Shown here piece by piece: positions 43,414 to 52,702 of a DNA stretch of 64,000 nucleotides (within the stretch, counting starts at the first letter, position 1; every line of letters begins with the position of its first letter). The stretch spans positions 248,001 to 312,000 of the forward strand of contig NZ_JAAHIH010000003.1 in assembly GCF_010671925.1 (NCBI RefSeq). Direction: 5' to 3'. Source of the stretch: Moorena sp. SIOASIH (lineage in GTDB: Bacteria > Cyanobacteriota > Cyanobacteriia > Cyanobacteriales > Coleofasciculaceae). The notes below the pieces were generated by a model. The model was not told the DNA's origin. It saw only the letters and a list, made by a program, of their open reading frames with translations, and ran no database searches. The position numbers and the translations under genes were made by a program.

Positions 43414-45936
43414 ATGAAACAACAAAACTTTCGTTTACAAGGAATGAGCTGCGCTGGTTGCGCCAGACGCATTGAAACCGTGATTCAAGCCGTTCCAGGT
43501 GTGGTAGAGTGCAGGGTCAATTTTGGTACAGAAGAAGCTAGTATTACCTACAATACCGAGGAAACTAACCCCCAAAAAACTAACCAGCAACTAACCAAAC
43601 TAATTCAACAGACAGTGAGTGATGCTGGCTACCAAGCTTTCCTGATCGAGGATATCAGTGATCAGCCTGATGATCTCGAATCGCAACGTCAAGCGGAAAC
43701 CCTTGACCTAAAACGAAAATTCATTGTCGGTGCTGTGCTTAGTACTGTATTAGTGATTGGTTCACTACCGATGATGACAGGATTATCTATTCCGTGGATT
43801 CCATCTTGGTTACATCACCCTTGGCTACAGCTGGTCTTAACCACACCTGTTCTGTTTTGGTGTGGACAGTCCTTTTTGACTGGAGCATGGAAAGCCTGGA
43901 AACACAAAACAGCAGATATGAATACTCTAGTCACCCTTGGGACTAGTGCTGCCTATGTCTATTCTCTGTTTCCCACGGTGTTGCCCCCGGTTGTTTTGAA
44001 ATCTTTCCTACCCCAAGGGGTAACTCTCCCTGTTTACTATGAAACCACTGCTGTAGTGATTACCCTGATTTTGCTAGGGCGATTGCTGGAACACCGGGCT
44101 AAAGGACAGACATCTCAAGCAATTCGTAAGTTGATGGGATTACAAGCTAAAACCGCTCGTGTGATTCGCCATGGTCAAGCCCAGGATATTCCCTTGGCTC
44201 AGGTGGAAGTTGGGGATGTGGTCTTAGTGCGTCCAGGAGAAACTATTCCGGTAGACGGCATAGTTATAGAAGGAGCTTCTACTGTGGATGAAGCCATGGT
44301 CACAGGAGAAAGTGTTGCGGTCAAGAAACAGTCGGGGGATGAAGTCATTGGAGCAACCATTAATAAAACTGGTAGCTTCCAATTCCAGGCGACTCGGGTA
44401 GGGAAAGATACCGTACTGGCACAGATTGTTAAGTTAGTACACCAGGCTCAAGGGTCTAAAGCACCGATTGAAACCTTAGCGGATCAGGTGACAGGTTGGT
44501 TTGTGCCGGTAGTGATTGCGATCGCAATGGTCACCTTTGGGGTTTGGTGGATGACCACGGGAAATCCTACCCTAGCAATGATTAATATGGTGGCAGTGTT
44601 AGTCATTGCTTGTCCCTGTGCTTTAGGTCTAGCTACTCCAACCGCAGTGATGGTAGGGACCGGTAAAGGGGCAGAAAACGGGATTTTAATTAAAAATGCC
44701 GAGAGTCTGGAATTGATTCATCAACTGCAAACTATCGTGCTAGATAAAACCGGAACCCTAACGGAAGGGAAACCGATGGTAACGGATTTTATTACAGTTG
44801 GAAGCATCTATGACTCCTCGTCAGAACTGGGCAGGTTCACCGGCAGCAATGAAATCAACTTGCTGCAACTAGCGGCAATAGTGGAAAGTCATTCCGAACA
44901 TCCCTTAGCTGAAGCAGTAGTGCGCTATGCCCAATCTCAGGGAATAGGATTGCAATTACCAACACCAGAGAATTTTACTGCTGTTGCTGGCAGTGGGGTA
45001 CAGGCAATTGTTGATCACGATCATTCCCTCTTCTCTTCCGAAGCGGCGGGAGGTGGGCTTACAGCAAGTTTCGCCCCCCTAGCCCCCCAATTCTGGGGGG
45101 AAATTGAGTTAAAGTCCCCCAGAATTGGGGGATTTAGGGGGCTTGCAGCTGGTGGTAGTGAGGTCAATTCATCTGAAAACTGCTGTAAGGGCAAGAGATT
45201 AGTACAGATTGGGACAAAACGATGGATGGAAGAATTAGGCATTGAAACAGATGTGACAGTGCAACCGGATCGGTCTTTAGGAGATTATCAGGGGGATTGG
45301 GAGGCGAGCCGTAAGACGGTAGTTTGGATCGCAGTTGATGGTAAAGTTGAGGGTATTTTGGGTATTGCTGATGCCCTCAAACCTGCTTCAGCTGAGGTGG
45401 TGAAAGCCTTGAAGCGATTGGGGTTAGAGGTAGTAATGCTAACGGGAGATAATCAACAAACTGCTGATGCGATCGCAAACGAGGTTGGCATCCATCGGGT
45501 ATTTGCTCAAGTCCGACCTGATCAAAAAGCTAGCATCATCTCTACTCTCCAAAAAGAAGGCAAAATTTTAGCAATGGTAGGGGATGGGATTAATGATGCC
45601 CCAGCTCTGGCTCAAGCAGACGTGGGGATTGCCATTGGTACAGGTACTGATGTTGCGATCGCAGCCTCTGACCTTACCCTAATTTCGGGAGATTTACAAG
45701 GTATCATTACAGCCATTCAACTAAGTCGTGCTACCTTCCACACTATTCGCACTAACCTCTTTTTTGCCTTTATCTACAATGTATTAGGAATTCCGATTGC
45801 GGCTGGTGTGTTATTCCCGATCTTTGGCTGGTTACTCAATCCCATTATTGCTGGTGCAGCCATGGCATTTAGTTCAGTATCTGTGGTAACTAATGCGTTG
45901 CGATTACGGAATTTTAAGCCTATTTCTGGGTTATGA
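43414..45936 (+). CDS. Copper-type P1B ATPase (heavy-metal exporter) with a repeat-encoded insert
   Basis: 840 residues. N-terminal metal-binding domain with GMSCAGC (Cys13, Cys16); eight membrane helices; CPC ion-binding motif (Cys400, Cys402); phosphorylation Asp444 in [16 protein letters not shown]-site motif; GDGIND (from Gly723); and [16 protein letters not shown] in the last helix. These residues identify a Cu+-transporting ATPase (CopA/PacS/CtaA type). In the nucleotide-binding domain, residues about 535-592 are extra compared with relatives and derive from a palindromic dispersed repeat that kept the frame. Start: ATG after GGGTTAAAGGAAATC. Confidence 0.92.
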   Translation: MKQQNFRLQGMSCAGCARRIETVIQAVPGVVECRVNFGTEEASITYNTEETNPQKTNQQLTKLIQQTVSDAGYQAFLIEDISDQPDDLESQRQAETLDLKRKFIVGAVLSTVLVIGSLPMMTGLSIPWIPSWLHHPWLQLVLTTPVLFWCGQSFLTGAWKAWKHKTADMNTLVTLGTSAAYVYSLFPTVLPPVVLKSFLPQGVTLPVYYETTAVVITLILLGRLLEHRAKGQTSQAIRKLMGLQAKTARVIRHGQAQDIPLAQVEVGDVVLVRPGETIPVDGIVIEGASTVDEAMVTGESVAVKKQSGDEVIGATINKTGSFQFQATRVGKDTVLAQIVKLVHQAQGSKAPIETLADQVTGWFVPVVIAIAMVTFGVWWMTTGNPTLAMINMVAVLVIACPCALGLATPTAVMVGTGKGAENGILIKNAESLELIHQLQTIVLDKTGTLTEGKPMVTDFITVGSIYDSSSELGRFTGSNEINLLQLAAIVESHSEHPLAEAVVRYAQSQGIGLQLPTPENFTAVAGSGVQAIVDHDHSLFSSEAAGGGLTASFAPLAPQFWGEIELKSPRIGGFRGLAAGGSEVNSSENCCKGKRLVQIGTKRWMEELGIETDVTVQPDRSLGDYQGDWEASRKTVVWIAVDGKVEGILGIADALKPASAEVVKALKRLGLEVVMLTGDNQQTADAIANEVGIHRVFAQVRPDQKASIISTLQKEGKILAMVGDGINDAPALAQADVGIAIGTGTDVAIAASDLTLISGDLQGIITAIQLSRATFHTIRTNLFFAFIYNVLGIPIAAGVLFPIFGWLLNPIIAGAAMAFSSVSVVTNALRLRNFKPISGL
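45073..45141. repeat. CCCCCTA palindromic repeat inside the P-ATPase gene
   Basis: CCCCCCTAGCCCCCCAATTC TGGGGGG and its inverted partner CCCCCAGAATTGGGGGATTT AGGGGG form a long hairpin. It is a typical intergenic repeat, here translated in frame. Confidence 0.8.
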
Positions 45937-45945
45937 GAGACTGTT

Positions 45946-46016
45946 ATTGGTGGGTTACGGCGGATAGCTCTGTTAAAAGGTGAGCTTTTAGAGTATTCGC
46001 CGCCTAACCCACCCTA
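45946..46016. repeat. GGTGGGTTACGGCGG hairpin
   Basis: GGTGGGTTACGGCGGATAGC pairs with CGCCGCCTAACCCACCCTAC: inverted orientation of the 27733 repeat. Confidence 0.75.
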
Positions 46017-46050
46017 CCCTTGGATTTAAGTAATCTAACCAGCTGTTTGT

Positions 46051-48030
46051 GTGAGCTACTGTCTCAATCCCAACTGCCCTAAGCCTTACAATCCTGATGG
46101 CAACAAGTTTTGCCAAACTTGCGGCACTAAACTCTTGTTAGGACAGCAATACCGCCCTATTAAGCTGATTGCAGCAGGAGGCTTTGGCAGAACGCTTTTG
46201 GCCATCGACGAGGGAAAAGCGTCTAAATCCTACTGTGTGATTAAGCAATTTTACCCCCAAGGTAGCAATCAAGGTAACAATCAAGGTAACAATCAAGGTA
46301 ACAATCATCCTACCAGAGCTGCTCGATTATTTCACCAGGAAGCCTTGCGCTTGGAACAGTTGGGCAAACATCCCCAGATTCCTGAACTCTTCGCCCATTT
46401 TCAACAAGATCATCACTGGTACATTGTCCAGGAATTTATCCATGGGCAAAATTTAGCTCAAGAGTTGGCAGCAACTGAACCATTCCGAGAAAGTCAGATT
46501 CGTAGACTCCTGAGTCAGTTGTTACCAGTGGTGCACTTTATCCACCAAGGTAAGGTGATTCATCGGGATATCAAGCCAGAGAATATCATTCGTCGTGGTA
46601 TCCTCCGCCCCAGTGCTAGGCAGGGGGTTATCACTCCCCCAGACCTGGTACTGGTAGATTTTGGTGCTGCCAAGTATGCCACAGCCACTACCTTAGCCAA
46701 AACTGGCACAACTATTGGTAGTGCTGGTTATGCGGCTCCCGAACAAATCTTTGGTAAAGCAGTATTTGCCAGTGACATCTATAGTTTAGGGGTCACCTGC
46801 ATTCATTTGTTGACCCAAACTCAGCCATTTAATTTATACGATCCGATGGAAAATGGCTTTGTCTGGCGGGATTTTTTGGTTCATAATCCCGTCAGTAGAC
46901 AATTGAGTCGGATTCTCGACAAAATGATTCAGAGTTCCATCAAGCTCAGGTATCAATCCGCGATCGCAGTGATGGACGATTTAGGAATCACCCAAGAAAC
47001 GGAAGCTGGTCTTACCTGGGAGCCATTCCGCCGTAATCAACTAACTCCCCAATCCACTGGTAAAACTGGTAAAGCTGGTAAAACTGGTAAAACTAATGTA
47101 ACAAGCAACTCTCGGCCACCAAGAGGTAATCCCAGGATTATCGTTTTTGCAGCAACCACTCTCAACGGTCATTCCGATGAAATTTATTCTGTAGCCTTTA
47201 GCCCTGATGGACGTACCCTAGCCAGTGGGTGTAGGGACAAAACTATCAAGTTATGGGAGTTGAAAACAGCCTGGGAAATCCTTACCTTTGGAGGTTGGTT
47301 TTCTAAGCATTCCGCTGAAGTACGTGCTGTAGCATTTAGTCCTCAGGGAAAGACTGTTGCTAGTGGTAGCGCTGACGAGACCATCAAACTCTGGAATGTC
47401 CGTAATGGTAAAGAGATTTTCACCTTCACAGGGCATTCCGGTGAGGTCAATTCCATTGCCTTTCACCCCCAAGGATACCACCTTGCCAGTGGCAGTAGCG
47501 ATCGCACTATTAAGCTTTGGGATGTTCGTACCCTTAAGCGGCTCACTACTCTGACAGGACATTCATCATTGATTCATTCAGTAGTCTTTAGGCCAGATGG
47601 AAAAATCCTTGCCAGTGGTAGTGCTGACGCTACCATCAAGCTGTGGGGTTCCTTAAGTGGTCAGGAAATTCACACCTTTGAAGGGCATTTAGACGACGTG
47701 CTTGCGATCGCGTTCACTCCCAATGGACAGACCCTAGCCAGTGCTAGTGCTGACGGTACTATCAAGCTTTGGGATATTGGCACTGCCCAGGAAATTACCA
47801 CCCTCAACGGACATAATGGTTGTGTTTATGCGATCGCATTTGACCGTAGTGGCAAAATCCTCGCTAGTGGTAGTGCAGATACTACTATAAAGCTATGGGA
47901 TGTTGATACAACTCAAGAAATTGGCACTCTCAACGGTCATTTAGACGCTATTCATGCTCTTGCTTTTGGTCCGAATAACAGAACTCTTGCCAGTGGTAGT
48001 TTCGATAACACTATCAAGATTTGGCGCTAA
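46051..48030 (+). CDS. Ser/Thr protein kinase with seven WD40 repeats
   Basis: 659 residues from a GTG. An N-terminal zinc-ribbon-like segment has CLNPNCPKPYN and FCQTCG. The Hanks-type kinase domain has AAGGFGRTLLAID (glycine loop), VIKQF (ATP Lys), HRDIKPEN (catalytic loop) and LVDFGAAKY. The C-terminal half has seven WD40 blades, each ending KLW or KIW, a full propeller. Two low-complexity linkers are made of short DNA repeats: GNNQGNNQGNN (about 46264-46305) and GKTGKAGKTGKT (about 47056-47095). The family is common in filamentous cyanobacteria. Target unknown. Confidence 0.9.
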   Translation: MSYCLNPNCPKPYNPDGNKFCQTCGTKLLLGQQYRPIKLIAAGGFGRTLLAIDEGKASKSYCVIKQFYPQGSNQGNNQGNNQGNNHPTRAARLFHQEALRLEQLGKHPQIPELFAHFQQDHHWYIVQEFIHGQNLAQELAATEPFRESQIRRLLSQLLPVVHFIHQGKVIHRDIKPENIIRRGILRPSARQGVITPPDLVLVDFGAAKYATATTLAKTGTTIGSAGYAAPEQIFGKAVFASDIYSLGVTCIHLLTQTQPFNLYDPMENGFVWRDFLVHNPVSRQLSRILDKMIQSSIKLRYQSAIAVMDDLGITQETEAGLTWEPFRRNQLTPQSTGKTGKAGKTGKTNVTSNSRPPRGNPRIIVFAATTLNGHSDEIYSVAFSPDGRTLASGCRDKTIKLWELKTAWEILTFGGWFSKHSAEVRAVAFSPQGKTVASGSADETIKLWNVRNGKEIFTFTGHSGEVNSIAFHPQGYHLASGSSDRTIKLWDVRTLKRLTTLTGHSSLIHSVVFRPDGKILASGSADATIKLWGSLSGQEIHTFEGHLDDVLAIAFTPNGQTLASASADGTIKLWDIGTAQEITTLNGHNGCVYAIAFDRSGKILASGSADTTIKLWDVDTTQEIGTLNGHLDAIHALAFGPNNRTLASGSFDNTIKIWR

Positions 48031-48042
48031 TTACTTAGCTTG

Positions 48043-48180
48043 CTTCAGGCAATAGGCAATAGGCAATAGGCAATAGGCAATAGGCAATAGGCAATAGGCA
48101 ATAGGCAATAGGCAATAGGCAATAGGCAATAGGCAATAGGCAATAGGCAATAGGCAATAGGCAATAGGCAATAGGCAATC
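48043..48180. repeat. AGGCAAT heptamer array, about 19 units
   Basis: Uninterrupted tandem AGGCAAT units directly after the kinase gene. Confidence 0.95.
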
Positions 48181-48246
48181 CGATGATTAAGAACTAATAA
48201 TTATACTTACGCTAAACATAATAACAAAGGAAAATTTTAAATACCG

Positions 48247-48834
48247 ATGCAACTAAAAGCTGAACCAAACTATTATTCTCCAGAAGACTATTTAAAACTA
48301 GAATAAACAGCAGAATACAAGAGTGAATATCGGGATGGATAAATTATACCAATGACTGGTGTTACTACCAATCATAATCAAATTGCCCTTAATATTGCTA
48401 CCCTTTTCAAACTTGGGTTAAAGGGAAAACAGTACAAAGTTTACATTGGTGATGTGCGTTTGTGGATACCTCGTTACCGTCAGTATACCTATCCAGATGT
48501 TATGGTGATTCAGGGCGAACCGGTTTACACAGGTAAGGGAACAACTACAGTAATGAACCCGATGTTAATTGTCGAAGTTTTATCAAACTATACTAAAAAC
48601 TATGACCAAGGTGATAAGTTTTTATACTATCGTTCCATCTCAGAATTCAAAGAATATATTCTAATCGAACAAAGTGAGTATCGTCTACTGCAATATATAA
48701 AAACTGCTACCAATCAATGGCAGTTCACTGAGTATGAATCAGAAAATTCCGTTATTTCTCTAAATTCCTTAGAGTTAAGCGTTTCTTTTCAAGATATTTA
48801 CGAGGGGGTAAATTTTAAACTTAATCAAGAATAA
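48247..48834 (+). pseudogene. Uma2-family (DUF820) nuclease-like gene with two in-frame TAA codons
   Basis: The whole frame from the ATG at 48247 (MQLKAEPNYYSPEDYLKLE) to 48834 is 196 codons with TAA at codons 20 and 32. The text reads KLE-stop-TAEYKSEYRDG-stop-IIPMTG, where the family has KLEETAEYK and RDGEIIPMTG, so both are Glu codons changed to TAA. The PD-(D/E)xK core follows intact: YPDVMVIQGEP, NPMLIVEVLS, EYILIEQ. Uma2 proteins are predicted endonucleases, very abundant in cyanobacteria, of unknown role. An internal ATG at 48352 could give a 160-residue core without the N-terminal helix. Confidence 0.88.
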
Positions 48835-48854
48835 TTTTTTGATTAATTATTAAA

Positions 48855-49136
48855 CAGGCAACAGGCAACAGGCAACAGGCAACAGGCAATAGGCAATGGC
48901 AATAGGCAATAGGCAATAGGCAATAGGCAACAGGCAATAGGCAACAGAGAAAAGGTAAAAAAATCTCTGTACCTGATTAATATCAAAACTGCTATAACAA
49001 TCAATTGCCATTAATCCTTGGCCTTTCGGCCACGCTACGCGAACAACCAAACAACCAAACAACCTTCAACCAAACAACCTTCAACCTTCAACCAAACAAC
49101 CTTCAACCTTCAACCAAACAACCTTCAACCTTGATA
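48855..49136. repeat. GGCAACA/AGGCAAT heptamers, a mini-repeat and AACCAAACAACCTTC units
   Basis: Heptamers (48857-48955) are followed by GGCCACGCTACGCGAACAAC (about 49028) and several 7- and 14-bp AACCTTC/AACCAAAC units up to the methyltransferase start. Confidence 0.8.
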
Positions 49137-49236
49137 ATGAGTAGTAATTTTTTTAGCACAAAAGAAAAGTTCTTTGATCTGTGGGCACCAAACTACGACA
49201 TCCTTTTCACCACAGTATTTTACAAAAATTTGGGTA

Positions 49237-50590
49237 ATCGCGCCCCGTCCTTATAGGACGGCTTTTTTTTTTAGATCTATCCTGGCAATTGTCGCCAGAT
49301 GTGGTATTATCAAATACTATCGGAGTAGGTCGAGTTCGTTCGCGTAGCGTGACCAAAGGTCAATGATAATTTTAGAGTTCAAGGCATACGGCAAAAAAAC
49401 CCAATATTCTGCAATCGACGAGGCTATTCGGACTGTTAAATTTATCCGAAATAGCTGTATTCGTCTTTGGCTAGACAATAAGGGCACCGGGAAATACGAC
49501 CTCAGCAAGTATTGTAAAGTCTTGGCTAAACAGTTCCCTTTTGCCAATGAATTGAACTCTAGCGCTCGCCAGGCCGCCTCCGAGAGAGCATGGTCATCAA
49601 TCGCTCGTTTCTACGACAACTGCAAGAAGAAAGTACCTGGCAAAAAGGGCTTTCCTAAGTTCCAAAAGCGTGGCAGGTCGGTTGAATATAAGCAATCTGG
49701 GTGGAAGTTGTCCCCGGATAAAAAGTCAATCACTTTCACTGACAAGAAGGAAATTGGGAAGCTCAAGCTCAAAGGGACATGGGACTTATGGCGCTTCGAA
49801 AAGAAGCAAATAAAGAGGGTTAGGATTGTCTGTCGGGCTGATGGGTACTATGTCCAGTTTTGTGTTTCGGTTGATGTCAATGAGGAATTGGAGTCAACAG
49901 GGAAAACCATTGGACTGGATGTAGGACTCAAAGACTTTTATACCGATTCCGATGGAAATACCGAACCAAATCCCAGATTTTATCGAACGGGTGAAAAGCG
50001 GCTGAAGTTTTATCAACGCCGAGTATCCCGAAGAAAGAAAGGCTCTGCTAACCGAAAGAAAGCCATTGATAGACTAGGTAGGCAGCATCTTAGAATAAGT
50101 AGACAACGTGAAGAACATGCCAAAAGACTGGCACGTTGCGTAATCTGGTCTAACGACCTGGTCGCCTACGAAGATCTAAGAGTTAGGAATTTGGTGAAAA
50201 ATCACTGTCTCGCCAAGTCTATTAATGATGCAGGTTGGTATCAATTCAGAAAATGGTTGGAACATTTTGGTACTAAGTTTGGTCGGATAACGGTTGCAGT
50301 TAATCCTGCTTATACCAGCCAGAATTGTTCCCAGTGTGGTGAAGTTGTCACAAAATCTTTGTCAACTCGAACTCATACCTGCAAATGTGGTTGTCAATTA
50401 GACAGAGACCACAATGCAGCCATCAACATTCTTAAGAGAGCCTTAAGTACGGTGGGGCACACCGGAACTAGGATCCATGATCTGAACGCTTTGGGAGATC
50501 TGTCCTCTACTCTTCCTGACTCCGGTCTGGTTGAGCAAGACGGGTCGTTGAGCAAAGAATCCCCGTCCTTCTAGGGCGGGGAGTGTCAAA
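49237..50590 (+). mobile_element. IS1341/IS605-type element with intact tnpB
   Basis: Left end with the hairpin GCCCCGTCCTTATAGGACGG (49241-49262) and a T-run; right end CCCCGTCCTTCTAGGGCGGG then GAGTGTCAA (50563-50590), shared with the element at 34690-36098. No tnpA. Left boundary is approximate. Confidence 0.75.
49363..50574 (+). CDS. tnpB: TnpB RNA-guided endonuclease (IS1341 type)
   Basis: 403 residues, intact. RuvC-like catalytic residues: Asp186 in IGLDVGLKDF, Glu270 in AYEDLRVRNL, and Asp347/Asp349 in CQLDRDHNAA. Zinc ribbon Cys322, Cys325, Cys340, Cys342/344. The N-terminal half has the usual AIDEAIRTVKFIRN and KVPGKKGFPKF blocks. TnpB proteins cut DNA with an omega RNA made from the 3' end of the element. 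A TTCGCGTAGCGTGACCAAAG mini-repeat stands directly before the ATG and has replaced the RBS region seen in the sister copy at 34848. Confidence 0.92.
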   Translation: MIILEFKAYGKKTQYSAIDEAIRTVKFIRNSCIRLWLDNKGTGKYDLSKYCKVLAKQFPFANELNSSARQAASERAWSSIARFYDNCKKKVPGKKGFPKFQKRGRSVEYKQSGWKLSPDKKSITFTDKKEIGKLKLKGTWDLWRFEKKQIKRVRIVCRADGYYVQFCVSVDVNEELESTGKTIGLDVGLKDFYTDSDGNTEPNPRFYRTGEKRLKFYQRRVSRRKKGSANRKKAIDRLGRQHLRISRQREEHAKRLARCVIWSNDLVAYEDLRVRNLVKNHCLAKSINDAGWYQFRKWLEHFGTKFGRITVAVNPAYTSQNCSQCGEVVTKSLSTRTHTCKCGCQLDRDHNAAINILKRALSTVGHTGTRIHDLNALGDLSSTLPDSGLVEQDGSLSKESPSF

Positions 50591-50887
50591 CTACCTCAAT
50601 CCTCAACAAGTTTTCTCAGAAGTTAGTCGGGTACTGGAACCCAAAGGACATTATTACCTAGTAGACTATACTGTTAGAGAGCGAAAAAAGTCTTTACCAA
50701 TTTCCCCTAACCGCATTCGTTTCTATAGCCCACAGCAACGGGAAGAATTTGGCCAGGTAGCCGGTTTGTCATGCTTAGGACATCACCATCTCCTCGGACC
50801 CGTTGTGCTAAGTATCTTTCAAAAACCTTAATAACTATAATAACTATTCCGATACTTTTTGGCTACCAAAGTCTACCAAAATAGACT

Positions 50888-51910
50888 TTAGCCCGCCAAT
50901 GCAAGCTGTTCACGAAGTGTCGGCTTTGCCGAATCTCTGAGCCAGGGCGTATCTGCCAAAGCACGAAGGAATATTCCTCGTGCGCCATTAATGTCGCGAA
51001 CGCGCCCCGCGTGACCAAAGGTCAATCCATCACCTGGCCATCAATCTTTGACTTGATGATTTTGCTACCGCCAATATTGACCAATTCGCCAGTCCAGCTA
51101 ACAGTTTGGCTGGTATACGCCTCGCAGACATCGACAACTACTTTTCCGTTTTCGGCAGCTTTATGCTTCAAAAACTCTTTAAACCGATAGTGAGCAAAAG
51201 AAAGCATATTACGAACCGTTTTAGATCTAAGTTTTCGGCTCTGTTTCTTCGACATCTGAGACGTCTCGAAAGGTAAGCATTCAGCCTATGCGCTACGCGC
51301 ACGCGTGCGCGTTCAGCGGTCAGCCGTCAGCCCTGAGCCATTACCGTAGCGTGAGCCTTGGCCCAAAGCTGATAGCTGATAGCTGATAGCTGATAGCTGA
51401 TAGCTGATAGCTGATAGCTGATAGCTGATAGCTGATAGCTGAATCCTTACCTCGAAAGTGGGAAGCAAAATCACATCAAAATTGTTAACCAAAAACCTGG
51501 CCGCCTTGTGATCCAGTTCCTGAACTAGGTACAAATATTATCGGAGAGCGTCTCAGTAAAGGTTAATTCGCCTAATTTATGGTAAATCCCTTTAGTTGAG
51601 ACAGCTGATTTAGGGATGTAGCAAGATTGAACGGGGTTTTTGCGAGACCTAAACTTAACCCGATTAATTTGCGCAGTCTTCTTATACTTTTTATTTGCCT
51701 CCCTAACAGCGGTACAAGCATCCTTTATCGCTATAGATTTTATTTGATAAGGCACTGCTTTGCACCACTCGGGAGGTCATTCAAAATGTCAGTTTTAATG
51801 GCAAACCAGTTAGCTTTAACTTCGCCATCTAGGATTTTAACGGTCTTGTTGAATACATAACGGGACACTCCAAACCACTGAATAACCATTGATTGATCGT
51901 TGTTCAGGGT
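50888..51910 (-). pseudogene. IS607-type tnpB, heavily damaged
   Basis: Pieces of a TnpB different from the two above: KKIRVFLNPEQRSI, a shifted piece around VIQWFGVSRYVFNKTVKILD, then PYQIKSIAIKDACTAVREAN, LVQELDHKAARFLVNNFDVI and SRKLRSKTVRNMLSFAHYRF, and finally RDINGARGIFLRALAD to the stop at 50888-50890. It carries a miniature element (51273-51450), a mini-repeat near 51000-51028 and at least two frameshifts. Confidence 0.8.
51273..51450. mobile_element. GTAAGCATTCAG-type miniature element inside tnpB, perfect 8-bp target duplication
   Basis: 178 bp from GTAAGCATTCAGCC to GCTGAATCCTTAC, flanked by CTCGAAAG on both sides (51265-51272, 51451-51458). Removing it rejoins ILLPTFE with TSQMSKKQ in the TnpB frame, so the insertion is proved. 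The interior is about ten AGCTGAT heptamers and a GCGCACGCGTGCGC palindrome. Confidence 0.92.
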
Positions 51911-52491
51911 TTAGGAACACTCGAATCTTCTTTGATTTTTTGGCCGTATTTTCGGAGTCCGTGAACGCGGCAAGAGAAGACTTGAATGATGGAGAGAAGA
52001 TCTGCAGTAAGTTCTGATTCTGGACAGCTTTCATGGTTGTCGAGAACCAAGATTTTTCCACCGTTGAGACTGACCAAGTACTCAATGAGTTCAAACCCGA
52101 ATCGGGTAAGTCTGTCTCTACAGGCAACAACAATTGTGAGCTGATCTCCGCGCATAAGTCGTTCCAATATGGCTTGAATTCCTTTTCTTTTGTAGTTAAG
52201 TCCTGAGCCAATTTCTTTGACGATTTCCGCTTCCGGGAAGAGGGAATGCATGTAGGCGACTTGTCTGGCAAGATCGTCTTTTTGTTTGCTGCTGCTGACT
52301 CGGCAGTAGCAGATGGTTGCTAACTGTCTTGATTCCCTTTTTCCGAGGCTGAGCAGGCTTTCTGTATCAAAGAGCCGGTAACCACTTGGGGTTCGTTCGC
52401 ATTTGATCGTGCCATTGTCTGCATACTTCCGAAGAGTGTTCCTAGAAAGTCCCGTAAGTTCGACCGCCTTACGGAGTGGTATTAGTGCCAT
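51904..52491 (-). CDS. tnpA: IS607-family TnpA serine recombinase
   Basis: 195 residues. The N-terminal MerR-like helix-turn-helix (IPLRKAVELTGLSRNTLRKY, then GYRLFDTESLL) precedes a resolvase catalytic domain with ICYCRVSSSKQKDDLARQ (nucleophile Ser in the RVSS block), GSGLNYKRKG and ACRDRLTRFGFELIEYL. The DNA-binding domain before the catalytic domain is the IS607 hallmark. It excises and inserts the element through a circular form. The frame is intact although its partner tnpB is not. Confidence 0.9.
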   Translation of the reverse strand: MALIPLRKAVELTGLSRNTLRKYADNGTIKCERTPSGYRLFDTESLLSLGKRESRQLATICYCRVSSSKQKDDLARQVAYMHSLFPEAEIVKEIGSGLNYKRKGIQAILERLMRGDQLTIVVACRDRLTRFGFELIEYLVSLNGGKILVLDNHESCPESELTADLLSIIQVFSCRVHGLRKYGQKIKEDSSVPKP

Positions 52492-52554
52492 AAATATAGT
52501 CTAACAAATAATTGTAGAGTTTGGAAGACTATGTAATACTTTTGTTTACTGGTT

Positions 52555-52692
52555 ACTAACCCTCTCTCCACACCTCCGATCACCTCCGATCACCCCCCTC
52601 TGTTTCCCGACTCCGGATTCCCGATTCCCGATTCCCGACTCCCGATTCCCGATTCCCGACTCCCGACTCCCGACTCCCGACTCCCTAACTAA
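52555..52692. repeat. CGATTCC/CGACTCC heptamers
   Basis: Tandem heptamers between tnpA and the M41-type protease gene. Confidence 0.85.
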
Positions 52693-52702
52693 AACGCTAT
52701 AG

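Larger units (their letters stand above)
49137..50831 (+). pseudogene. SAM methyltransferase gene split by a tnpB element, core missing
   Basis: The N-terminal part (MSSNFFSTKEKFFDLWAPNY, then DILFTTVFYKN) and C-terminal part (LNPQQVFSEVSRVLEPKGHY to VLSIFQKP, ending 50831) are the two ends of one class I methyltransferase of the ubiE-like type. Between them lies the tnpB element (49237-50590). The SAM-binding motif I region of about 75 residues is absent from both parts, so a deletion accompanied the insertion. The downstream ORF can start at a GTG supplied by the element's right end. No activity is expected. Confidence 0.7.
50888..52500 (-). mobile_element. IS607-family element, decayed
   Basis: The tnpA serine recombinase (51904-52491) is followed on the same strand by the damaged tnpB, with tnpB overlapping the tnpA end. 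This is the standard IS607 gene order. The exact ends are not visible to me; IS607 makes no target duplication. Confidence 0.75.
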
